From positions 99,052,026 to 99,116,025 of the forward strand of contig OW121744.1 in the NCBI GenBank assembly GCA_933228675.1: a DNA stretch of 64,000 nucleotides. The letters are read 5' to 3'. This DNA comes from Stomorhina lunata (taxonomy: Eukaryota > Arthropoda > Insecta > Diptera > Rhiniidae). Below are positions 1 through 12,900 of this stretch, in pieces. Position numbers and translations under genes: made by a program. The first letter of the stretch is position 1. Every line of letters starts with the position of its first letter. The notes beneath the pieces are model-generated. The model made no database searches and was not told where the DNA came from. It saw only the letters and a program-made list of their open reading frames with translations.

Positions 1-388
1 AAAAGGCCATTATTACCGCCAACATTTCTATTCCTTCACAATTAGTCTAAAAAGTTTTATATAAGTTTTAGTGAAAAAGCTTTCAGAAAACCTTTATTTT
101 ATTAAACCTTTTATCTGTGAGACTTAAGAAAACCTAATAATTACTGACAAAACTTAATAAAAACTTAGTATTACTTTTCTAAATTTAATGCTTATAAAAT
201 ATTTTGCTGAACAAAATTAAGGTTAAAAGCACAAAAGTTTTTCTTATGAAAAGCTTTTTATAAAGCTCTCATTTAATTCGTTTTCAACACATCAAACTAA
301 CCACATTACACTGATCACCACCAAAAGCTTTATAAAACCAAACCAAAAATTTTCTAACCCCTCCCCGATTTATTTTCCCTATTTGTAG
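1..388 (+). other. pdm3: pdm3 intron, 3' end
   Basis: AT-rich sequence with no coding potential, ending in a pyrimidine-rich tract and the acceptor TATTTGTAG at 380-388. It is the downstream end of a pdm3 intron whose start lies outside the window. Several AAGCTTT motifs occur here, as in other introns of this gene. Confidence 0.8.
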
Positions 389-946
389 TGCAAGAAATGT
401 TAAATTTACAAAAATTACAAAATCTCTCGACATTTCAACAAGAACAAAATCTAGGCAATAGCGCTGCTACTGCTGCAGCCTTGGCCAGCCTTCAAGGATT
501 GGCGGCGGGCATAACAGCCAGTGCGGCTGCAGCTGCTCTCAATTCACCCCTAAACTTAAGTGTGGCCAGTAATGGTCTAACACAAATGACCGCAGATTTG
601 CTGAACTCCCACAAGGCCATGACCCAGTGCGGCAGCGGCAGTGCGGGCAATAGTAATAGTGGAGATAATCAAAATAATCCGGGATCCTCTTCACCGCATG
701 GCACTAATTCGGGTCTAGCGGGACAAGCAGGACAATCTTCATCCTCAACGCAAAATACTCTGGCTAATGTTTTGAATAATGCAGCAGCAGCGGCGGCAGC
801 TGCTCAGGGTACGGCGGCCACAGCCTCACCACCACCTCAACTGCAGGCACCACCAGCCAGCAGTCAAATGCCTCAACTGATATTAGCCTCAGGGCAATTG
901 GTGCAGGGAGTACAAGGAGCCCAGCTGTTAATACCCACGGCACAAG
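389..946 (+). CDS. pdm3: pdm3 coding exon a
   Basis: Begins after the acceptor at 387-388 with two bases of a split codon, then CAA GAA ATG TTA. It encodes a poly-Ala, Gln- and Ser-rich segment ending LLIPTAQ plus one base. The donor is CAAG/GTAATT at 947. Retaining the following 59-bp intron would give a stop at 991-993, well before the POU domain. Confidence 0.9.
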
Positions 947-3900
947 GTAATTATTTCTTTCTAGAAGATAAAATCCTCAAATTCTTAATGTAAATCTTCT
1001 TTCAGGCATTGCTGTCCAGACCATCTTGACCATACCAGTTAGTCCACAAATTAATACCAACGAACAATTTCTCACAAACTTTGGAGCTTTTAGTGGTTTT
1101 CCCCAACAACAGCCGGCGCCACCCCAAATGCTGGGCACAGCCTCGGCTCATTTACCCTCGCCTTTGGCAGCTCTTCATCAACCGCCCACCTTGCCTCAGC
1201 TTGCCCAAGCACCAACGAATTTACTCAAACCAAATCTTTTCTCCAATGGCGTGCAACAGCTGTTGGCTGCTTTGCATCCGGAATTATTTGCTGCTGCTGC
1301 AGTCAATCATCACCAGCAGCAGCAACAACAGCATCAGCAGCAGCAACAGCACAACCAACAACAGCACAGCCAACAGCTGTCGGTTCATCATCATGATATG
1401 CACTTAAGATCGTCGAATGAAAGATCCCCGCCTTCTTCTCCTACAAATAGTACAAAAGCTGCGGCAGCGGCCGCCGCTGCAGCAGCAGCTTTTCATCTGC
1501 AGTCTCAGTTGCATATAAAGCCAGAAACTCAACCACATTTGCATCCTCATCATCATGCAGCTGCTGCTGCTGCCGCTTTACATCATCACACTCAGGCTCT
1601 CAGACATGCTGAAGGCTTGTCATCGCCCAAATTGGAATGCAAGCCTAATGTTCATCTCACTGAATCAACTTCAAATTCTCCGCCTCCCTTGGGAAGACAT
1701 CAATTCAGTTCACATCATCGTTTAGGAGGTTCTGCCTCTTCGCCACGTCCTTCTTCCTGTGCTTCCAGTAGTATGACTTTGAGAGAAAGAGAATCACGTG
1801 AACAACACTCCATGAAAATGAGTCCCTCACGTTGTGGCAGTGGCTCGGGCAGTGGCATGAATTTGAGTCAAATGGGCAGCGAAAGAGAAAAGGAAAGGGA
1901 AAGAGAAAGGGATCGTGATAAGGAAAGAGAAAGAGAACGTGATCGTGAGTGTCATAGAGAACGTGATCGTGATAGAGATCGAGAACGTATAAGAGCTGCT
2001 TCACCTGCCACATTAAATGCTCGCAGTGCGGCAGCTTCATTGGCTAAAGAGGCTTCGAATGCGGTCAATGCTGCCAATTCCAATTCATCTATGACATCAA
2101 ATTGCAACGAAAGAGGCTATTCATCGCCGGTGGGTTCAAGTTCCGCCAGTCAACTATATCGTACTCACTCACCCCACCTGTCGCATCATTCCCTAAGCCA
2201 ACAGCCCACACACACTCATCAGATATTGGACTCACCACCACCCCGAGATTATTTGGGCAATGGAGTGGGTTTAATGTCATCGTCATCATCCTCCACCGCA
2301 GCCACTTCAACAACAGCCAATGTACTTAGTAATATGAATAGGTAAGTAGTCAAAAACCGGATGATTCATTCCAAATATTAACATAACATATTTCCTTTCT
2401 TTCCCACAGACTCTCCTCTTCGAACGGTGAACTGACCATAACAAAATCTCACGGTCCACCAACTGCCACCGCTACACGAGCCTCTTCAGCCTCACCCACC
2501 TCTCCAGCGGGACCAACCACAAGTTCTCTTTCGAATCCTTCCTCAATACATCATCACAATCCGCATCATTCTATGCATTCCATGAAACTTAGTCCCACAA
2601 CCAGTGCCGTTTTACATCAGCAACGCGAAAGGGAACGTGAACGAGAGCGGGAACGTGAACGGGAGCGTATGCAGGACCAACAACCACCGCCACCCATGTC
2701 ACCTAACGGTACAGAGGGTTCGATGGGTGCTCACGATTTATTAATGGATTCACCGAGTGAGTAAAGATCGTTTTCACAAGATTTTCTAAAATTTTTTACT
2801 AGAGTTGATTAAGTTGAGGGCTAGATAAATTGAATAAATTAAAGGTATTTTAAGTGATTATTAGAATAGAGAACCGAGATAGAAAATTTTAATATATAGA
2901 GACTTAAAGAAGTAGATTCCGCTGATCGATATCACTAGTGCCTTGGGTATAAAATCTAATATATAAAAATAAATTTTTGTCTGTCTGTATGTCCTTTACT
3001 CGTAGAAAAAAGTAAACAATGTATTTGATCATGTTATGATCTTTAGCAAAATTGTTGCGCATGAGTCGACGAAGGTTTGCAAATTGAAATACATCGTAAA
3101 CTGTACATTTAATCATTCTATGATCTTTAGCAAAATTGTTGCACATGAGTCGACGAAGCTTCCTAAGTTAGTATGTCAATTTCCGATAGATGGCGCCAAA
3201 ATTCACTTAAAATGAATTAAACTGTGCATTTGATCGTGCTATAATCTTTATCAAAGTTGTTGCTCATGAGTCGACGAAGGTTTCTAAGTTTGTTCGACTA
3301 CTGTTTGCAAGATGGCACCACGGAAACTTATTAAAAATTAATTGAATCAGTACCTGGTTGACCGAGCCTTGCTCGGAGCTTTAGGATAAGCATTTCTAGG
3401 CAAATGTATATAAAGTATTAGCCAAATTAATTAATTTATAAGAAAGACATCACACACAAATATCCAATTAATTTTAAATCATTTTATTCATTTTGTCCGA
3501 TCAACACATGATCAAATGCATAGTTTACGGTTCTATTCATTTTGAATATTTTTTGGAAATTGGTCATACCAACTTAGAAACTCTCGTCGGCTCATGCGCA
3601 ACAACTTTGCTTAAGCATGATCAAATACACAGTTTACGATTTAATTCACTTTGAGCAATTTTCAGTGGCGCCACCAGTCGAAAATTGGTCATGCCAACTT
3701 AAAAACCTTCGCTTTAATAGCTTTTTCACATTTATTGATTCTAGTACAAAGTTAGTTTCTATATTCTTTGGTTCAAAAGATAAGTGTAGGTTAAAAATTT
3801 TACCAAAAAAACTACTTTCACCACTTTTTACCACCTATCGGGCATAGTTTCAAAAAAGTACCAAACACCTGTTCACTTATTTTTATTGTTGTTCAAAACG

Positions 3901-6900
3901 TGATATTAATTTTGTTTCTATGCCTATTACTTTAGGAGATCTAACGTTTACGATATTTTACCCTTTTTACCCGTTTTTTTTGCTTAGAAGATGAAAAAGC
4001 TTTTCTATATCATGATGCAAAAGCGTTTTTCAGTTTCCCGAACAGCTTTTTTTAAAGGCATTTATATAAAAAAGGATTTTATAAGGTCTTCCAACACACG
4101 TTAGAATAAGAAGAAAAATAAAGAAAGCTTTCTAAAAAGCGTTTTTAAGTCACTTCCATAGAAAAAAAATTTAAATATCTGTTTTTTAAGAAAGCTTTTT
4201 TACATTAACTTATTTTGCAATAATAACTAATTCTTAGGCATATGTTTAGTAAAAAGCTTTTAAAGATAAAATTTGTTTGTGAAAGCTTTGTCATAATTAT
4301 TCATATAGATATTAGCTTTAAAAAGTGTTCTAAAACTTGCTTAAATTTTAATTAATTTTTAATTTTTCGACAGAGAGCTTTTAAAAAACATTTCTATATA
4401 CATTGAAAAACATAGATACAAAAAAGAAATATACAGACAATTTATATGCGGAAAGCTTTTTTACCATAATTATTTCATTCTATATCTATCAATAAAAGCT
4501 TTTAATTTAAAATGATTTTTAATTGAAAAGCTTTTGCTTAGATGATGAAAAGGCTTTTCTATATCATGATAAAAAAGATTTTTTCAGTTTCTTGAACAGC
4601 TTTTTTTTAAGTCATTTATATAAAAAATAATTTTATAAGCTTTTCCACTACAATCCTTAAAAAGTTTTTAGAAAGCGATTTTAAATCATGGCTATACAAA
4701 GTTTCTTGTAAATATCTGGTTTTTAAGAAAGTTTCTATAAAAAAATGTTTCTTAAAAATCTTTTTCTAAAGAAAAACTTAGATAAAAACATTTTTTCTTT
4801 AGAAATATTTTTCATAGTAAAATTTTTTTGTAGAAAAATTTTTGATAAAAATTTTTTTGAAAGAAAACCTTTCAATAAAATTTTTTTCGAAAGAAAAATT
4901 TTTGATAAAAAAAGTTTTTAAAGAAAAATTGTTGATATAAACATTTTCTATAGAAAAATTTTTGAAAAAAAATTTTCTACAGAAAATTTTATATAGAAAA
5001 TTTTTGATAAAAAATTTTCTACAGAATATTTTTGATAAAAAATTTTCTACAGAAAATTTTTGATAAAAAATTTTCTACAGAAAATTTTTGATAAAAAATT
5101 TTCTACAGAAAATTTTTGATAAAAAATTTTCTACAGAAAATTTTTGATAAAAAATTTCCTACAGAAAATTTTTGATAAAAAATTTTCTACAGAAAATTTT
5201 TAATAAAAAATTTTCTACAGAAAATTTTTGATAAAAAATTTTCTACAGAAAATATTTGATAAAAAATTTTCTATAGAAAATTTTTGATAAAAAATTTTCT
5301 ACAGAAAATTTTTGATAAAAAATTTTCTACAGAAAATTTTTGATAAAAAATTTTCTACAGAAAATTTTTGATAAAAAAAACTCTATAGATTTTTGATAAA
5401 TAAATTTGCTATAGAAAATTTTTTGATAAAAGAGTTTTGTATAGAAAAATTTCTATACAAAAATTTTTGATAAAAAATTTTCTAAAGAAAATTTTTGATA
5501 AAAAAAATTTCTATAGAAAAAAGTTTTTAAAAAAAAATTTCTATAGAAAAATTTTTGATAAAAGAATTTTCTATAGAAAAAGTTTTGATAAATCAAATTT
5601 ATAGAAAAATTTTTCATAAGAAAATTTCTATACAAAAATTTTTGATACAAAATTTCATATAGAAAATTTTTAATAAAAAATTTTATCAAAAATTTTCTAT
5701 AGAAAATTTTGACACAAAAAAAATTTCAATAGAAAGAAGCTTTTATACAAAAATTTCTATAGAAAAATTTTTGATAAAAAAATTTTCGATAGAAAAATGT
5801 TTGATAAAAAAATTTCCTATAGAAAAATGTTTGATAAAAAAATTTTCTATAGAAAAATTTTTGATAAAAAAATTTTGTATAGAAAAATTTTTGATAAAAA
5901 AATTTTGTATACAAAAATTTTTGATAAAAAAAAAATTTCTACAGAAAATTTTTGATAAAAAATTTTCTACAGAAAATTTTTGATAAAAAATTTTCTACAG
6001 AAAATTTTTGATAAAAAATTTTCTACAGAAAATTTTTGATAAAAAATTTTCTACAGAAAATTTTTGATAAAAAATTTTCTACAGAAAATTTTTGATAAAA
6101 AATTTTCTACAGAAAATTTTTGATAAAAAATTTTCTACAGAAAATTTTTGATAAAAAAACTCTATAGATTTTTGATAAATAAATTTGCTATAGAAAATTT
6201 TTTGATAAAAGAATTTTGTATAGAAAAATTTCTATACAAAAATTTTTGATAAAAAATTTTCTAAAGAAAATTTTTGATAAAAAAAATTTCTATAGAAAAA
6301 AGTTTTTTAAAAAAAAATTTCTATAGAAAAATTTTTGATAAAAGAATTTTCTATAGAAAAATTTTTGATAAATCAAATTTATAGAAAAATTTTTCATAAG
6401 AAAATTTCTATACAAAAATTTTTGATACAAAATTTTATATAGAAAATTTTTGATAAAAAATTTTCTATAGAAAATTTTGACACAAAAAAAATTTCAATAG
6501 AAAGAAGGTTTTATACAAAAATTTCTATAGAAAAATTTTTGATAAAAAAATTTTCGATAGAAAAATGTTTGATAAAAAAATTTCCTATAGAAAAATTTTT
6601 GATAAAAAAATTTTGTATAGAAAAATTTTTGATAAAAAAATTTTGTATAGAAAAATTTTTGATAAAAAAATTTTGTATACAAAAATTTTTGATAAAAAAA
6701 AATTTCTATAGAAAAATTTTTGATAACGAAATTTTCTATAGAAAATTTTTTGATAAAAAAATTTTGTATAGAAAAATTTTTGATAAAAAAATTTTGTATA
6801 GAAAAATTTTTTGATAAAAAAATTTTCTATAGAAAAATTTTTGATAAAAGAATAATTTTCTATAGAAAAATTTTTGATAAAAAAAATTTTCTATAGAAAA

Positions 6901-9900
6901 TTTTTTGATAAAAAAAAATTTTCTATAGAAAATTTTTTGATAAAAAAAAATTTCTATAATTTCTGTTTAAAACTTCAGAACTAGAAAATTCTTTTTATAA
7001 AAGCTCTGCCATAATTACTTCAAAAAAAATCTTTTAAATATGACTTAGATTTTAATAATTTGTAATCCAACAACAATCTTTTTTCAATTCAATAAAGCAG
7101 AGATTCAATTTTTGACTGATAGGTTTTCTAAAAAAACGTTTTACTGAGGGAGCTTTTTAATACAAATCTCGTCTATTTTACGAAATCTTAAAAAAAGCTT
7201 TACTTTAACAAAAAAAAGTCTTAAACAAATTTTTTGTACTTAAGGCAACTGATGAAAAACTGCAAAGCTTTCTATAAACCTGAGAAAGCTTTTTAGGTAC
7301 AAAATTTTAGATAAAAACATGTTTTAGAACATAATTTTTATTCAAAGCGCAATAGCTTCCTCTTATGAAATTTTGGTTCATACAAAGGATTTGTTTTTGT
7401 CCAGAAAGCTTTTCTATAAAAAAAAAAAGTATATCACCATCTTACTGAGGAGACCTTTGAATAAAAAACCATTGTAACTGTACGAAATATTTTAAACAGG
7501 ATTTGCTTTAAAAACTTAAGAAAATCTTTTAAAGTACTTAAGAATTCATCTTAAAAACTGGCAAAGCTTTATAAAAATCAAGAAAGCTTTTCTAGATACA
7601 AAGTTTAGAAAAAACTTTTTCTTAACATAATTTTACTGAGGGACTTTTGAATAAAAAAGCTTTGTTATTGTGCGAAATATTTTAAAAAGTTTTACTTTAA
7701 AACTTAAAAAAGCTTTTAAAGTAATTAAGACAACTTATTAATAACTGAAAAAAAAAGCTTTCTTAACCTTTTTTAAAAACACAATTTTAGTTTAAAGCGC
7801 ATTAGCTTCCTATTACAAAATGCTTATTTATTAAGCTTTTCGGAAAGCTTAATATAAGGTACTAAATACTGATTTTTTGGTTATTTGAATTATTCGAAAC
7901 GGCTAGTTTAAACATTTATTTGTTTTTGTATTTTTTTTTATCTTATTAAAACTAAAATGAAAATATTAAAGCTTTTAAATTTACAATGCAATTTATACAG
8001 AAATTTGCTGACTTTATTAAAAAATTGTAATTGAATAGTGTAAAGCCAACTTTTTAAATTTTAATGGTGTTTTAACAAAAATTTTAAGTTATCCATAAAT
8101 TCTCTAAACCAGACGGATATTCATTTTGAAATATAATGAATATTTTTGGTTGGGGTCATCAACCTTTTTTTTTTTTTCTTTTGAGCAAATAAAGTTTTAT
8201 TTGCCATATTTGTTTGTTAACATCATTTCCATAAATTAATCCAATCAACAACAAAATAATGAAAGCTTTTTTATAATTTTTTCGGTTTTGTTTTTTACAT
8301 GTATGAGTATAAGTATCATTTGCTTTATTTTAGAAAATCTACTCCCCCAAAAACGGATACCCACCCACCCACTTAGCCACTATAGCCAAACATTAGCCAA
8401 TACTCTAAAGAGCAAATAATCAATAACCATAATGGAAATAACTAACAAACCATTAAAAAAAACATAGGAAATAATATTAAAAAAGGTAGAAAAAATAAAA
8501 TAAGCAAAAGCGCTGGAAAAACTAACCACATGGATATGGTTGGCATAAAAAATCAAATATTGGATATAGAGAAAAAAAGGGTCAATTGTGTAATCAAATA
8601 CTTTTTTTAACAATTCTGTAGAAATAAATTGCAATTAAAATTTTTGGTAGAATTATTAAGAACATAGAGAACAAATGGCAAAAACGAATAAAATAAACCC
8701 AATAAATCAGTAATAGAAAATTTTGTTTGGCAAATTCAAATTTCAAATCAAATTCAAATAAACTCATGAAATGAACGTAAAGTAGATTTAGTTGAAAAAT
8801 AAACAACAACAGCCACAAAAAATAAAAGTTTTTCCAAAAATTTTAGCAATTTACCTTTTTCTACATAAATCCACAATTATATTTATCCAAGTTTTGTAAC
8901 GTTAATTAAACTTAAAATATTGCCAAAAATAATTGTTGCCAAAAGAAAAAAAATGAACATCAGCTTAAGCCATAAACTTTACTTTTGCTTCGAGGATTTT
9001 CTTAGCAAAGATCCCACGAATTTGATGATGATGATTTTAAGTTAAAACTTGTTAAGAAAATTACGCGTTGATGTCTTTTATACTAATAAACCCCTCCCCC
9101 CTAAACACCTGGAAAACTTTCTTATGTGTAATCTTTTGTTAAATTTTCGTAATTCTAAACATAAATCTTGTCAAATTGCAATTTTGCTTATTGCTGCTGC
9201 ATACATTTAGGCGAATAAAGACTTAATGTCATTCACTCATATGCTAGAATCTTCATATAATCAACTTTACCTTAAAGGTGTTTGTGTGTAAAACTGGTTT
9301 AAAGGGATATATGTCTGTTCGTCTTCAATGTAGATGTAATTGGAAATTAGCTAAGATGTAAAAAGTTTTATGCATTTATATGTGTGTGTGTATTTTGCAA
9401 GAAACTGTCAATATTGTTTAGATTTAGGGGGTTTAAAATTAATAAAGTTTTACATAAAAGCCAACAAACTTTAAATACTAAATGAAGAAAATTTGAATTT
9501 TGATTAGGTATAGGATAAAATTGAAGAAAGCTTAAAGTATTTCAAAATCAAAAACATAGTCAAGAAAATTTGTGAAATATCGTAGACCTGTTTAGATAAA
9601 AAAAAATTCAAAATATTCCTATAAAAATAAAAGAATTTTGAAAATTTTTCTATAAAAATAGAAAATTTTTGAAAATTTCCCTATAAAAATAGAAAAATTT
9701 TGAAAATTTTCCTATAAAAATAGTAAAATTTTGAAAATTTTACTATAAAAATAGTAAAATTTTGAAAATTTTCTTATAAAAATAGAAAAATTTTGAAAAT
9801 TTTCCTATAAAAATAGAAAAATTTTGAAAAATTTCCTATAAAATTAGAAAAATTTTGAAAATTTTCCTATAAAATTTTGAAAATTTTCCTATAAAAATAG

Positions 9901-12900
9901 AAAAATTTTGAAAATTTTCCCATAAAAATAGTAAATTTTTGAAAAATTTCCTATAAAAATAGTAAATTTTTGAAAAATTTCCTATAAAAATAGGAAATTT
10001 TTGAAAAATTTCTTATAAAAATAGTAAATTTTTGAAAAATTTCCTATAAAAATAGTAAATTTTTGAAAAATTTCCTATAAAAATAGTAAATTTTTGAAAA
10101 ATTTCCAATAAAAATAGTAAATTTTTGAAAAACTCCCTATAAAAATAGTAAATTTTTGAAACATTTCTTATAAAAATAGTAAATTTTTGAAAAATTTTCT
10201 ATAAAAATAGTAAATTTTTGAAAAATATCCTATAAAAATAGTAAATTTTTGAAAAATTTTCTATAAAAATAGTAAATTTTTGAAAAATTTCCTATAAAAA
10301 TAGTAAATTTTTGAAAAATTTCCAATAAAAATAGTAAATTTTTGAAAAACTCCCTATAAAAGTAGTAAATTTGTGAAAATTTTCTTATAAAAATAGTAAA
10401 TTTTTAAAAATTTTCCTATAAAAATGGTAAATTTTTGAAAAATTTCCTATAAAAATAGGAAATTTTTAAAAAATTTCCTATAAAAATAGTAAATTTTTGA
10501 AAAATTTCCTATAAAAATAGGAAAATTTTTGAAAAATTTCCTATAAAAAATAAATTTTTGAAAATTTTCCTATAAAAATAGAAAAATTTTGAAAATTTTC
10601 TTATCAAAATAGCAAAATTTCTAAAATTTTCCTATAAAAATAGCAAAATTTCTAAAATTTTCCTATAAAAATAGCAAAATTTCTAAAATTTTCCTATAAA
10701 AATAAAAAAATTTAGAAAATTTTGCTATAAATAGAAAAATTTTGAAAATTTTCCTATAAAAATAGTAAAATTTTGAAAATTTTCCTATTAAAATAGTAAA
10801 ATTTTGAAAATTTTCATATAAAAAAAGTAAAATTTTTAAAATTTTCCTATAAAAATCGTAAAATTTTAAAATTGTTCCTATCAAAATAGTAAAATTTTGA
10901 AAATTTTCCTATAATAATAGTAAAAATAGTAAAATTTTTAAAATTTTCCTATAAAAATAGTGAAATTTTGAAAATTTTACTATAAAAATAGTAAAATTTT
11001 GAAAATTTTCTTATAAAAATAGTAAAGTTTTGAAAATTTTCCTATAAAACTTGTAACATTTTAGAAACTTTTCCCATATTTACAATTTCAGAAAAAATTT
11101 TAATTTGTTTAAAATTTTCCTGAAAAAAATAGAACAAAATGTTATATTTTCTTGATGATTAATAGTTTATTGTAGTTGTTAAATGTTTGAATATTCCCTT
11201 TATCCAATTTTCCTTTATTAGTTAGATAACTTCGTAAAATCTATTATATTTATGTGCCTAATTTGTTTTGAAAATTTGTCAGTATTGTAAACATATCACT
11301 GACAGCATAATATTGCAACAACAGCTTCTTACCACCAGCAACAGCCAAAATTAGCACGTCTTTTCCCAAAGTTTTATACTTATAAAGTTAACATTTATTT
11401 AAACAAACTTAAGCTGCCTCAAGGATGTTAAGGAGTAAAACTCATCTGCGTTGCATTTAAAGTAAAATCTACTTTGGCAAAAATTTTGTGATTCATTTAA
11501 GTATTAATGATATGCAGTCGCAGCAGTGGCAGCAACAACGACGACATAAATTGGCAACATCAACACCGTCATTAAGAACATCATCATTTCCCTTCCACCA
11601 AACCACAATCTAGTCTATCTTTGTAAGAATCTTCCTGATTCATGTCTTCTTGTGTATTTAAGGAACTTAAGTATCTGGAAGGTTGGATGTACTTATTCAA
11701 CAAACACTTGTTACAGCCTTTAAGTGGAGTAAAGCTGCTAAATAGAAAGAACTAAGTTTTATTCTATGTAATTAAACAAGCAGCTAAAATTTTTGTAATT
11801 TTATTGCCAGCGGAAATCTTAAGTCTTATATTCTGTCTTTTTGCATTTTTTTGTTTGGGTTTTGGAAAAGTGTTAAAGTAAAAGACACTTGTTTAATGTT
11901 TTCCTAGATGCAACATCTTAATAACTAATTTACACGTACACACTCCCTCAATCTGCCTCATACATTTACTTGAGCCAATGAATTTAAATTTATAGTAAAC
12001 GTATTCACGTTTATTAGTAATTCTTTCAGTTAATTGTTGAAACATACGAATTTTTTCACTTTAGAACAAATTTCGGCAAAAACCTGCCCGCGGACTCCCA
12101 CACATATTTACACTTGTATTTGTTAAATATATTTAATATTCGGAAATGATCATAATGAATCATCTCAATACATATAAGTATGACTTTACTTAATCCCAAA
12201 TATTGGTTACCTGAATACCCCTATTATTAACATTTAAACCTCGAGTAAATTTTGCTCTACATTAAAAATTTCTTTTCAAATTTTCTCTTGACTTAAGTGT
12301 AATTTATTTTCGATCTGTTTAAATTTTAAGTAACAAGATAAATCTTCTTGTTTCTTACAATTAGGAAAACTGATAGATAATACAAAAAAACCCATGTCAT
12401 TATACGCATAATTTGACTACTTCTTACTTCAAAATTTTAGTAAAATAATCAACATAAGAGTATAACTTTTGTAAACGTCAATTAGAAGTAATTAGGGATA
12501 ATACAGTTACTGACAATTCGAGCGCAAACGTGCGCAGCGGAAAGTAAAACACTTGATAATCCTCTAACAAACTTTTTAAAATTTTATGTACTTTAAACAA
12601 TTTTTATACAAACAATTCAAAATTTTACTATTTTTATAGGAAAATTTTCAAAATTTGATTTTTTCATAGAAACATTTTCAAAAATTTTACTACTTTCATA
12701 GAAAAATTTTCAAAATTTTGCTATTTGTATAGGAAAATTTTTAAAATTTTGCAATTTTTATAGGAAAATTTTCAAAATTTTGCCATTTTTATAGGAAAAT
12801 TTTCAAAATGTTACTATTTTTATAGGAAAATTTTCAAAATTTTGCTATATTTTGTACTATATATTTATACTATAATTTTCAAAATTATGCTATTTTAAAG

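Noticed and set aside
1081..1407. 108-residue ORF and minus-strand ORFs at 1705-2313
   Set aside because: Shadows of pdm3 exon b in other frames.
5453..6814. Repeated open frames rich in Phe, Tyr, Lys and Ile on both strands (also at 42.9, 43.7, 57.3, 60.3 and 61.1-62.2 kb)
   Set aside because: They are read through 30-bp (multiple of three) minisatellite units; no start context, domain or codon bias, and both strands are open.
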